Shown: in pieces, positions 20,864 to 30,289 of the stretch
How positions within the stretch are numbered: position 1 is the first letter of the stretch
Layout: every line of letters begins with the position of its first letter
Source: Haplomitrium mnioides
Lineage: Eukaryota; Marchantiophyta; Haplomitriopsida; Calobryales
Length of the DNA stretch: 41,259 nucleotides
Reading direction: 5' to 3'
Assembly: GCA_049999725.1 (NCBI GenBank)
Contig: JBNGIS010017006.1
Span: 67,580-108,838, forward strand
The notes under the pieces: generated by a model
The model's database searches: none
Told to the model about the DNA's origin: nothing
What the model saw: the letters and a program-made list of their open reading frames with translations, nothing else
Position numbers and translations under genes: made by a program

Positions 20864-21158
20864 GGACAAGAGCAAAATTCATCATTCTGGTGGTCCAAAT
20901 ATCGCACATGCCCATGAATATTGGATTGTGGGCTACTGGACAGAAGAAGGGAAGAGGAGCATGAGGCTTTGTAATTTGCAGCCTGCTCTTGTGACTGGAC
21001 TTCCTCGGCAAATCATGTGTAGTGTTTTTAGTTGTCTTGCGGTTTTTGCCAAACTTAAACACCCAAGAGATGATGCTCTTGTCAATGTTTCTCAAAAGCT
21101 GCAAGCACTTTACAACTTTTTCATCGACCATTTGTCAATAGAGCAGGATTGGATCTTA

Positions 21159-21185
21159 GATCTTTGCTTTGGGTTGGGCATATGC
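21159..21185 (+). other. SAM-binding motif I (degraded in this copy)
   Basis: Reads DLCFGLGIC. The aligned residues in copy 1 (203-229) are DLCSGSGTG, the canonical glycine-rich loop. Loss of the Ser-Gly-Ser-Gly-Thr core should prevent cofactor binding. Confidence 0.75.
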
Positions 21186-21649
21186 CTTGTCTATGCTTTA
21201 AAGCTAATGCAAAATTGCATTGTGGTGAAATATGATAGACATCAGTCTATCTACATTCCTCATAGGGTTTTGGAGATGGCTTCCTTGCCATCCGATGTGA
21301 CTGAGTCACAAATAGTTTACGTATACCACAAGGAACCTATTCCTCTTAGCATTGCAGGTGCTACTGATGATTTTGTTGCAATATCAGGGATTGGAAAGTC
21401 TCGACAGGACTCTCTAGCAGCTGCAGATGCTCAGTCTTTGGATTTATATGAGACAATTCCTCTCGATGAGGATAGAGCCTTATCATCTGTCTGAACAAAT
21501 TGTTTTATTAATGAAGTATTTTTCTTAAAAAGTTTGATTTGCCAAAGTTTCAACTTGTTGCACTCTCAATCCATTTCAAGTCTTTTCATCACGATTCAAT
21601 TTGGTGTGTCTAAGAATGGTTTGGAGTCAATTGCTAGTATAAAAATGGT

Positions 21650-22100
21650 TTGGAGTCCCTATGCACATAGGCTTGGAGTCCATGCGCACATGAACTCTTG
21701 CAATCTTTGGCCGCTCAGGCTTTACGTTCTTATTTAGAGTCTATGCGAACATAAGCTTTCTAGTTCTCGTTCGAAGTTTATGTGCGTATGAGCTTTAAGG
21801 TTCTTGTTTAGAGTCCATGCACGCATAAGCCAAAGGGTTCTTATTCAAAGTCCATGCGTGCATAGGCTTTAGGGTTCTTGTTTAGAGTCTTGGCGCGCTT
21901 AGGCTTTAGGGTTCTAGTTCAAAGTCCATGCCTGCATAGCTTTATTGTTCTCGTTTAGAGTCTAAGCATGCATAGGCTTTAGGATTCTTGTTCGGAGTCT
22001 ATGTGTGCATAGGCTTTAGGGTTCTAGTTTGGAGTCCATGCTTGTATAGAATTTAATAGCTATGACGCTCAAAGTCTAGTTCAAAGTCCATACTCGATTA
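21650..22100. repeat. Right subterminal repeats, copy 2 (~37-bp unit)
   Basis: About ten units of GAGTCCATGCGTGCATAGGC joined by TTTAGGGTTCTTGTTTA. Cores include TATGCACATAGG, ATGCGCACATG, ATGCACGCATAAG, ATGCGTGCATAGG, TTGGCGCGCTTAGG, AAGCATGCATAGG and ATGTGTGCATAGG. The linker often contains TTAGGGTT, the plant telo-box core, in addition to the palindrome. Confidence 0.85.
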
Positions 22101-22400
22101 GATATCCACGTTTGCATATAATTTTTTTTTTCATAAAAAGATATATGTTTAATTCAATTTTCGATGAATTTAGTGTATTTATAATAGTTTGAGGTTTTAA
22201 TAAAATATTTCAATAACCAAAATGCTTGTTTTCTAGGGTGTTTTCTATAAAGAAATTTTTAAAGTATAATCTCAATATAAAATACACACTTTGAATTTCT
22301 AAAAAACGATTTTCTTTACGAAAAAATGATCACAAACGTAAAATTGATGTTTTTTCAATACCAAATCACAAAAATAATATTTTTGACTACCAAGTGAAAT
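22101..22400. other. Right subterminal AT-rich DNA
   Basis: A/T-rich, non-coding, aligned with 1050-1330 in copy 1 (shared TTTTTCAATACCAAATC-like and ATTTGATGTTTTT-like text). I see no gene. Confidence 0.6.
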
Positions 22401-22441
22401 AGGAACTTAGTATCGGTTCCTTGTTCAAAGTAGCGGCTATT
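22401..22441 (-). repeat. Right terminal inverted repeat, copy 2
   Basis: Read inward on the minus strand: AATAGCCGCTACTTTGAAC, then AAGGAACCGATACTAAGTTCC. One base differs from the left end in the first 19. Confidence 0.88.
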
Positions 22442-22812
22442 ATGCACAACTTAGTCCTTGTTTTTGACATGCAATTTATTTGTTTTGCTCTCAAGTTTAC
22501 CACTCACTAGTCTAGTCTTTATAGAACGACTGCAGTCCATCCTCATGAATATCCAAGCCTCAAAAATCTCAATGACACTGCCTTTGCAGCGCTAATAAAT
22601 GTCCATCGAGTTAGATATTATTATATGCGATCTTCATTGTGGGTTTGGCATTGTTCTTAAGTTTTTCTTGGTTCCTCTGCTATTTTCGTTTATTTCCCAT
22701 TTTGGAGATCTGTTCTGCCTGTTTGCAACCCTGATTTCTCCATCTTCAATTCTCGTTCCTATTTGTAAAGTTAAAACTTTGCATAGGACGCTCAAGCTTG
22801 AACTAGAGGATC
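22442..22812 (+). pseudogene. Integrase C-terminus and 3' untranslated part of element B
   Basis: Resumes the integrase frame with HNLVLVFD and, after decay, LKNLNDTAFA and INVHRVRYYY (about 22555-22625), which match the L-x-G-x-x-F-x-V-N-G-x-R-L-x-x-Y ending of Ty3 elements without a chromodomain. The purine-containing run AACTAGAGGATC precedes the 3' LTR at 22813. Confidence 0.7.
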
Positions 22813-23517
22813 TATTATGGCAAAAAGTTAGGAAGAAATATGCAATAGAAGAAGCATAGAAGACACAAAAAGAAGCAAATTGGATCTACATCAACATATT
22901 TTCAATAGAATTGGCTCTACATCAAAGCGTTTGCAAGGGAATGAGATCCTCATCAAAGCATCTTCAAAGGAACAAGATCTACATCAACATGTCATCAACT
23001 CTTTAACATCTTTCACAAACAGGAAAATAGAATTGATTCTTTAATGGTTATATTTTGTTATATTAAAAGTTATGCTTTAGACTAGATTCAAATTATTAGA
23101 TGGCAAGTATGGACAAGTGCAAACCAACTCTGATCAGGAAACCAACCAACTATCAAGACATTCCAGAGAAATGGTTGATCTAAATATGGTGAGCAAGTTT
23201 TAAGTGAAGTTGTAGGATGATTTTAAGTCCTTTCTTTCTTGTAGCTCTGTTTAGAAGTTTGTTTTATATGTTTTTAATTAAGAAGCAAAGTAAACGCATG
23301 TAGAGCACAAGAGGAGATTCGGAAATTAGATTCATCAACAATCAAGACTCAATAAAGGAAAGGCACTTGTTAGCAAAAGTAAGATGAAAATAGAGATATC
23401 GGACATAGAAGATGGTGAGGAATTAATGAAGAAAGTCCAAGAGCTTTTGAATAAATGGTGCAGCGGGAAAACGTTTTCTTTTTTGGGAATTGGGTCTAGC
23501 TAGAGTATGTTGGGCAG

Positions 23518-23569
<52 letters not shown>

Positions 23570-25107
23570 ACCCCGGCAGATTATCAAAGAATGTGACTCT
23601 TTCTCAGTAGAGAGAAGAAATGGAGAAGATAGGGAATTGTTATCGGTTGGAGAAATAGTTTCATGGTGTGTGCTGAGAGGATTTTGAAGGAAGTGATGCT
23701 TTTGTAGAGATTGTAGAGAGATCTAGAACATGTCGATGATAGGGAGATGATCTGATTGTGTTGCAAAATTGGCAAATGGGAAGAAGAAGAGATAGTGGAA
23801 AATACAAAAAGAGAAATTCTATCGTGAGTAAAGTGTCACACTTGTCCTACTTGTGGTTGTCACTTGTGTATCTATGCTATTTGCATTCCATTTTACAATT
23901 GAGAGACACGGATTATAGTCTCCACTGTAGAAGATTATCTCTCTTATTTACTTCATCTCGAAAGGCTTGAAAAGAAACATTGCTGATATCTATTCTCTAC
24001 ATCCCAATGGGATTCTAACTTGCCACTCTTGTCTTTTTACTCGTAGGTTCTATGTCTTTCTCTTCTGTTATCCATCGGTCCCTTACCTTTCTCTGCCTCT
24101 AACCACAAGTCTCAAGTTATTCTTCTTTTATTGGCAAGTCTCACACACCTAGTTAGCGACCACTTGTCCCTCTCAATGCCCTTAGTTCTATGCTTTTTCT
24201 CATTCCTTTGCCGCCGCCTAATGCCATTTGTAAATGGGAAGTTGGAACAATGGGTCTGACAACCCGTAATTTTGACATCATCATATGACCTAATAGTGAG
24301 TTTGATGTATTGTCTTTAGTGCCCAAAAACGTCCCTGCTAGTATAAACCTTTCGACTGGTCCCCCTCTTTAATTGTTGGTCTATAGCTTTACATGGTGGT
24401 TTCTCCGATCTATTAGAGTCACCGCTTCACTCCCTTTCTCCATTCTATGGGAGTCACTTCTTCGGTTTATACCCATCATATTTGGGTCCCTATCTCACCT
24501 CTTGTCCGTATTGTTGGCGTCACCATTTCTATCTTTAGTCAATACAATTAAGTCCTCAGTTTGCTCCCTAGGATCCATTTGAGTCCCAGTTTTGTCCACT
24601 CATCTATCAAAGTTGTCCTTTCTTCTTGGATCCAATCTATCGAATTCGCGTAGAATCGGCTCAATGCTGTCTGACCACCCTTTGAAGTTAGATCCGAATG
24701 TTGGAAATTTCCACCCAATTATTGCAGTCCATGTTCCGCTAGAACCTGTCAAGTCGCACCTCTTCTAGACAGATTTACTCGAAGCCATTCTTCCTTCTAA
24801 GATCGCACTTGTAGAAACTCATACCTTATAGTGCCCTTGTTAATTCATGTTGCAGGAGTGGCCTAACTCCTCAAAACCCCAAAGATTGCTTCGATTTAGC
24901 AACCTATACTATTTGTGTCCACAATTCCTCACTCTGACTAGTCACCCGTAGGATTACTCCCACTATTTGTTTCAGAACCTGATAGAATATAAACACAACT
25001 ATACTACAACCAATTTGAAAGAAAAGAACCTACTATTCCCTCTACTTCTTCTCTTTTTTCCATTCCAAAGGGCTCCTCCCCTTATGCCTTTGCTTTTTAT
25101 CATAACA
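22813..25107 (+). repeat. 3' LTR of element B
   Basis: Starts TATTATGGCA (ancestral TG mutated) and ends CATAACA, about 2.3 kb. The first 750 bases align with the left LTR up to a CT microsatellite (23520-23566). The remaining 1.54 kb is unique in the window, pyrimidine-rich on the plus strand, and holds no gene that I can support. It is followed by TTAAA, the right target duplication. Confidence 0.75.
23520..23566. repeat. (CT)n microsatellite in the 3' LTR of element B
   Basis: A CT run at the position equivalent to the interrupted CT run at 9536-9643, showing the microsatellite is part of the LTR rather than a chance tract. Confidence 0.95.
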
Positions 25108-25112
25108 TTAAA

Positions 25113-25320
25113 CTATAGTGGTATATACCGTGATGGGGTTCGACGGTTGTGGTGATGGTCAATTGTTGAGTGATGCTCTCAAAATTGATGATTTGGATGA
25201 CCAAACAATGATGTTGAACTATGGTTGTATATATGGGGATGAGGTCGAATAGATGTGGTGACGGTCAATTGTTGAGTAATGCTCTCTAGATTGATGGTTT
25301 GGACAACCAAATAGCTATGT
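25113..25320. repeat. 106-bp minisatellite, right block
   Basis: Two monomers of the same unit as the left array continue after element B. The array then stops dead at 25320, where gag sequence of element C begins on the minus strand. Confidence 0.88.
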
Positions 25321-27130
25321 CGCAGGAGGGGCTGGACATTTTGCTTCTATGTGTCTAGATTTCTTACAACTCCCACACAATGGTACATATCCCACTAGCC
25401 TCCTTGCATGAGGATAGGCATTAGCATAATGGTTTGGTGCTCCACAGTTATAACATGCTGTAAATCTCCTACCAGTCTGTACTGGTACTAATTGAGTTCC
25501 TGGTGCCGCCGCTGGCACCATAGTCGACTGAATTGTTGGAACATATGATGTTCCAGGCATTTGTTGATACTGGACCTTCTCCATTGGTATTTCTCTACCA
25601 TGGGCACCTATGAAGACACCTTCAATGTCTCGCTAGAGATGTTTGTATCATTCAGAGATGAAAAATCAAAGATTTTTAGAAGTGAGGGCAATAGCTTCAG
25701 AATTTTCTTGTATAGAGTTAGCATCAAAGCATAGATGATTACTGCATACACAAGGTATTGCACTAACCTAGGATCCATCATCTAGGGTTCTTCCTCAACC
25801 CAATACAACGCTTGTACATACATCATAGTAGATGGAGGATACTTACATTCTTGCTCCATGTGACCCTCTCTCTTACATCGCGTACACCAAACATTGAGAT
25901 GTAGACCTTCTTTTCTTGGAGATGGCAGCTTGCTTGATCACCATCTGCTCCATTTTCTTCGTCAACTCGTTCATGTTCTTCTTACCCAATCTATACTCTC
26001 CTTTCTTCGATCTTGATTTCTTCCTTTCGTCCTCTGAGTCTAAAGCAAACGACGATTCCTCCTCTTCAGATGAACTCGACTCCTCATCAGAATCTAAACT
26101 AGTGCTTTCTTGCACTTTCTTAGACTTCCTATTTTTCTTTTTCATACCCTTATTTTTCTTTTTCTTGCTTTTCTCTTTGCTGCTATTGGACTAAGAATCT
26201 TTCAACTTCTCCCCCAGTTTTGTAGTCTCGTACGTCTCTAGGGCTCTAATAGCTTCCTCTAGAGTAGTAGCCCCTGATTGTCGTACATACCGTCCTTCCT
26301 TCTTTGACAAGCTGTTCAAATACCACTCCAAGTCCACCATAGGGCTGTTCACAATTCCTAGCTTCTAATGCATTGTCTTGAATCTTTGAGAGTAATTTCG
26401 AACTGCCTCCTTTTTTCTTTTTCTTGATCGAGGTCTGCTTGGTCAAAATCCTTGTTGAATACGCTGCCTCTTTGAACTCTATCACAAGGGTTGTCCTCAG
26501 ATCTGCCCATGTACCAAAACTACTGCCAAACTATCATACCATTCTCTTGCTTTACATGAAAACAGAGCATCCACCAGTCTTAGCCGATTTGCATCTGAAT
26601 CTTCTTGATTAGCCCTGCTAATGCCTTCAAACCTTTTTACCCATGTGTCCACATCGTCTTTTGATCTCCCTTTGAAGATATGGTATTTAAGCTTTGTTCG
26701 ATAACCCCCTACATGAGCTTGCTGTGCCATAGCTGATACTGAAGGAAATAGAGTCACAAATGTCACCCCTGTTCTCAAAACAGCACTAGGTTGTGAAGCT
26801 CCACTACCTTTAATACTAGTAGGTGTGGCTGAATTCCTAGAAGAAGAAGAAGAAGTAGAAGTAGAAGAAGGTAGATTTAACTTTGGGAATGATGTTAACC
26901 CAATAAGCCTCCAAGAACAGTAATATCAGTCCACTGAAATTGAGCTAATGGCGACTAAGGCCCAGAAGGTTGAGCTCCTCCCTCTATAGGTTCCTTTCCT
27001 CTACCAACAGCTATCGTTTCTTTAGACTTCAATTTAGACTCCTCACGTCTCTCCAGTCTTTCTTCTCTATCTTTTCTTTGAATCTCTTTGTTCTCTTCTA
27101 AGATTTCACGCATTCACATCTTCTTTGCTA
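25315..27130 (-). pseudogene. Gag of Ty3-type element C
   Basis: Read leftward: a charged N-terminus (ERLERREESKLKSKE, near 27060), then the retrotransposon gag domain (HIFKGRSKDDVDTWVKRFE, NRLRLVDALFSCKAREWYDS, 26670-26530), a Lys- and acidic-rich linker (SDEESSSSEEEESS, near 26080), and two nucleocapsid zinc knuckles near 25450 and 25360. The first knuckle reads CYNCGAPNHYANAYP, with the last Cys replaced by Tyr; the second, CGSCKKSRHIEAKC, is complete. Frameshifts and stops split it into at least four pieces. No protease or reverse transcriptase follows, because the minisatellite begins directly after the second knuckle. Confidence 0.8.
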
Positions 27131-27307
27131 ACTCACACAAAGGAATTGCTTCTCCTCTGTATTTCTACCCCACATAATAGAAAAATACAAAAAAAAAACT
27201 TCCACAACAGAATGTTAAGAACAAAATTTAATAACGGCGAGTAAAATAGGTTCCCAACATTACTGATAACACTATACACACTTTTAAGAGCAAACACTAG
27301 AAATTAG

Positions 27308-27327
27308 ATCCCCGACAACGACGCCAA
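27308..27327 (-). promoter_or_regulatory. Primer-binding site of element C (tRNA-Asp type)
   Basis: On the minus strand TTGGCGTCGTTGTCGGGGAT closely matches the plant Tat/Athila-type primer-binding site TGGCGCCGTTGCCGGGGA with CpG-type changes. It places the LTR of element C to the right and gag to the left, agreeing with the gag orientation. Confidence 0.7.
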
Positions 27328-30060
27328 GAAATCACATTTCATAGCACAGCAGTGGCACTCCAGCCCCAAAAAGTACACCCAGAGATCGAACCACGCAAGA
27401 TCTATATAGAAATCTGCTCTTAATTCATTTTTACCAACTTTCCAAGTTCTTTATAGAGTTTTGAAACTACACTCTATCAGTTCAGAGATGGATCTCTCTC
27501 CACTCTAGGTTTGACCACCCTTTCTCCACAAAATGATACACACAAACCACTTCTACTACTTAACATAATAGAACAAAAGCCAAAAATTACCCAAACTGTT
27601 TGACTGAAATTTCTAGAATAAGAAAGCTGATGCATAGGCTGATTTTAAACTTGAGCTGTATCAGAGAAGTTCCCAAGCAACTAGTTATCCAACTTGCTTG
27701 AAACTCTCAAACCAACACTCCAGTACCTACCTTCATTACTTCACCTCACTTCCCTCAAATTGGATACTCAGGCCACTCCAACCCAATATATCCCAGAGCT
27801 TGATGTTGAGAACTCAGCTATGGAACGACCCTCCTAATCTCACATCCACTTGTTGTTCCTCCAACCACCCACTACTTTGTTTGTTTGTGAAATGCCCACC
27901 TATTCGATAGGCACACACAATCCTAAGCACTCATTGCTCTACTGCAACCCACCAACTAGCATCCACTAACTGGAGAATCACATAAGGTTCTCTCTTTAAG
28001 ATTTTAACAAACTAACACACATACACACATAGAACAAAACAAAGCTTAAAATAGAATTGATTTGCCACTGAACCTCCTACAAATCACAATCTAGAACTTC
28101 AAAACCCAGACCCACCAGAAGAACACACTCAAGTACCCCCTAACATGCACTTCTCTAATACAATCTGACTGATTTCTTCAATTGCAAACCTACAAAACAT
28201 TCACCAACCAACTCTAACTTCAATTCCTTGTTCCTTCATCAAACTGCTCCTTCTGAATCTGCAATTTCCAACAAGAGCAGGGAACCTCATAGACAAGAAT
28301 CTCATAAACTTTACTTAAAGCATACATGTACAATGAGACAACCAACAGAATAGGAACTCGCCAACAGGCTTGTACCCCATGCCCTGCTCAATTGACAATA
28401 ACAGTCATAATAGTTCCAAACCAAACTAACTTACTTCTCTACGTGCTAACTTTCCCTCACTAAGTTTCCAATAAGAACTAACAACTCACAGTGTGTTCTT
28501 AAGCTAAACAACTCGCTTTCACAAACTTAAACCAACTTCACTCGCCATAAGAACTAATTACTAGCAATTGCTCTTATGCTAATTTTTGAACTTTCACTAA
28601 CTCTTCACTTCCTCTCTCTTTTAATTTCGAACTTTTCGAATTCCACCAAGTAGTTGTTTCGACTTTTCGAACTTTAAGTTCGACTTCCACACTAAAACTA
28701 TGATAAATAACCAATTTGCCCTTCAAACTTCTCTCCTCACTCGCCTCTCCGCAACAATCCTTATCGCACAAAACATCAACAAGTCACAATTTCATCCATC
28801 ACCGCTTCGCTTAATTGTTGTTTCACCAATTATACTTCCGTTGAATGCCTCGGAACAGATCCTTCCTAACCATGGATCCCCACTTCAGAACCCCACTCGA
28901 AACCAACTTACCCGGGTATCTCCACAACAGAACCCCACACGGACACACATTGGAACCCCCTTAACCGGGGCACCCCACATCGGAAGGTGCGGTTCCGACG
29001 CCTTCTTTGGACTCACGGACCCTTTGGATCTTCCTTCGCTCGCTTCCAAATCATTCTTATTCCTTTTAAAATTTAATTCCACATGATTTTAAGCAATTTG
29101 TGCAACAACTCGTTCGATTTCCACCTTGCAACAGACCTTCAATTCGATTCCTCGCAGAAACATTCTTCACATTTTCTTACTACAACGGAATCCTTCGACA
29201 ACGTCAGTAGCTCTTCGCATATCTCTTTTCCAGAGCTTCACATTTTGTTTCATCGTGACCTTCATCACCACTGACATTCACACAAGTTTTCGTTCTCCAT
29301 TCCTCGTAGAACTTTACTTTGAAAACTTAACATCAATTCATTCGCATGGATCATATTTCATATCAAATCATTTGTCACATCGGGGAATTCTTTTCAAGTC
29401 GATTATTCGTAAGAGATTGTTGGTCGCAAGGTGTTCATCCTTATTTTGAAAACACTTCCTCACAATATTTCCTTCACACCCAATTACTCGCAGGGCAATT
29501 CGCACATCGGTTGCTTACAGAAAATCTGCTCACATGTGATTCTTCATAATCGATTCTTCGTAGCAATTCCTTGTTACATCTCGTAGGTGGATTCCTCCTC
29601 CAGCTTAATTTCCCACAAATCTATAGCTTACAACATTGTTCCGAGACTCTTGATCGCAACAAGAGGATCCATTACTCAAATCTTCTGAATCCTTCTCCAT
29701 AGGCCGATTCAATTTCTTCACTGATTAATTCTTCACATAGACTCTCTTCACCTCAGATTTTTCATTAGCAACACAGCCGCCACAGGTTGATCGTTCGTCA
29801 CGGGCCGCCTCTTCCTTCTGGGTGATCGCAGCAGAGCCTCGCCACTTATCCCATAAGTCCTCCCCAATAACTTAGATGCACTATATAAACATTTCGCACT
29901 TACTTCCTTTCGAGAGGCAGCCCCACAGGGGTGTAAGGTCACTGCTTTTCTTCTTGCCCCTAGACGGATCTAGTTCAGGGAACCGGCTTCCATACTTCGA
30001 TACTCTTCACTTGGCTCTTGAGCAAGTTGTCCACCAACTCATATAATAGAAATAGATAGA
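27328..30060 (-). repeat. Probable LTR region of element C
   Basis: Lies immediately outside the primer-binding site. It is non-coding, rich in C and T on the plus strand, with recurring TTCGA and TCGCA words between 28600 and 29720. I could not find a second copy, so the outer boundary is uncertain and may fall anywhere from about 29900 to 30300. Short open frames here are not supported. Confidence 0.45.
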
Positions 30061-30289
30061 TAGGGGCTGGCCCTCAACACTTAGATTAGTTTTACAATTT
30101 TTATTTTTTTTCTTCACTGAGAAAGACCAACTTCCTTATCACATATCCTTCCCTCCATTTAAACTACATACCAAAATTTCCCTCTGGTCCTTATATTTTA
30201 CAACTTTACACTCAAAACTGAAGCTTTACCACTTCCTTCTCACTCCACTGCACATAAGAGAACTCCTTCAAGCAATTTTTGACCTTCTA

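Larger units (their letters stand above)
17739..21494 (+). pseudogene. ParB-like / beta-class DNA methyltransferase fusion gene, four or more exons, broken
   Basis: The start is MASQGNVSRPSQPKPYRYL at 17739. Exon 1 runs to about 18090 (KKDIFVKHLQVTKKDGK). Exon 2 (18517-19988) has a Lys/Ser/Pro-rich linker, then a ParB-like region (about 19020-19400). Exon 3 (20228-20767) has a basic stretch (FKRQLAKKIDSS) and catalytic motif IV. Exon 4 (20864-21494) has the HEYWIVGYW strand, the KLKHP segment and motif I. The exon 3/4 junction is in phase. Motif IV before motif I defines the beta class, which methylates N4 of cytosine or N6 of adenine. The ParB-plus-methylase order is common in phage and bacterial proteins (known). 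In this copy motif IV reads DIAYG instead of DPPY-like, motif I reads DLCFGLGIC instead of DLCSGSGTG, the first splice donor is mutated, and stops and frameshifts occur. It is therefore inactive. Transfer from a prokaryote or phage is inferred. Confidence 0.75.
11691..22441. mobile_element. DNA transposon encoding a DDE-like transposase and a ParB/DNA-methyltransferase protein (copy 2)
   Basis: A 10,751-bp element bounded by inverted repeats (left AACAGCCGCTACTTTGAAC, right the same with one base changed). It lies inside integrase of element B: the host frame reads ...RSFQI before it and HNLVLVFD after it, the continuous F-Q-x-x-x-L-V-L stretch expected in Ty3 integrases. Flanks ATAC (11687-11690) and ATGC (22442-22445) fit a 4-bp target duplication with one change; dropping one copy restores the host frame exactly. 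Two divergent spliced genes share a central promoter: transposase leftward (17276-13486) and methyltransferase rightward (17739-21494). Both ends and several introns carry a repeated palindromic motif with a TGCGCGCA core. Both genes are disabled by stops and shifts. Known superfamilies with 4-bp duplications include Sola-type and some Academ and Ginger elements; I do not assign one firmly. Confidence 0.85.
8880..25107 (+). mobile_element. Ty3-type LTR retrotransposon B (no chromodomain seen), split by a nested DNA transposon
   Basis: The element starts TGTTACGACAT (8880) and ends ATCATAACA (25107), a matched TGTTA...TAACA pair. Flanks are TTGAA (8875-8879) and TTAAA (25108-25112), a 5-bp target duplication with one change, and minisatellite lies on both sides. 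The left LTR is represented only to the CT microsatellite, where an N gap occurs. The right LTR is 22813-25107. Pol runs from the reverse transcriptase end through RNase H to integrase (about 9780-11690), then resumes at 22442 after the 10.75-kb insertion. Gag, protease and most of reverse transcriptase are absent or lost in the gap. The pol style (no chromodomain visible, NKPHLT in RNase H, SMLGDLDPTSIDDNF tail) suggests the non-chromodomain Tat/Athila-like branch. That lineage call is tentative. Confidence 0.8.

Noticed and set aside
17739-21494. Methyltransferase as an ordinary host gene
   Set aside because: It lies within inverted repeats, is broken, and has a second copy 20 kb away that ends at the same terminal repeat.
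11691-22441. Assignment to MULE, hAT, CACTA or Harbinger superfamilies
   Set aside because: The termini do not begin with the signatures of those groups and the best-fitting target duplication is 4 bp, not 9, 8 or 3. The protein motifs also do not fit.
25873-26145. Acidic/lysine-rich nuclear protein on the minus strand
   Set aside because: It lies in order between the gag domain and the zinc knuckles of element C and is the gag linker.
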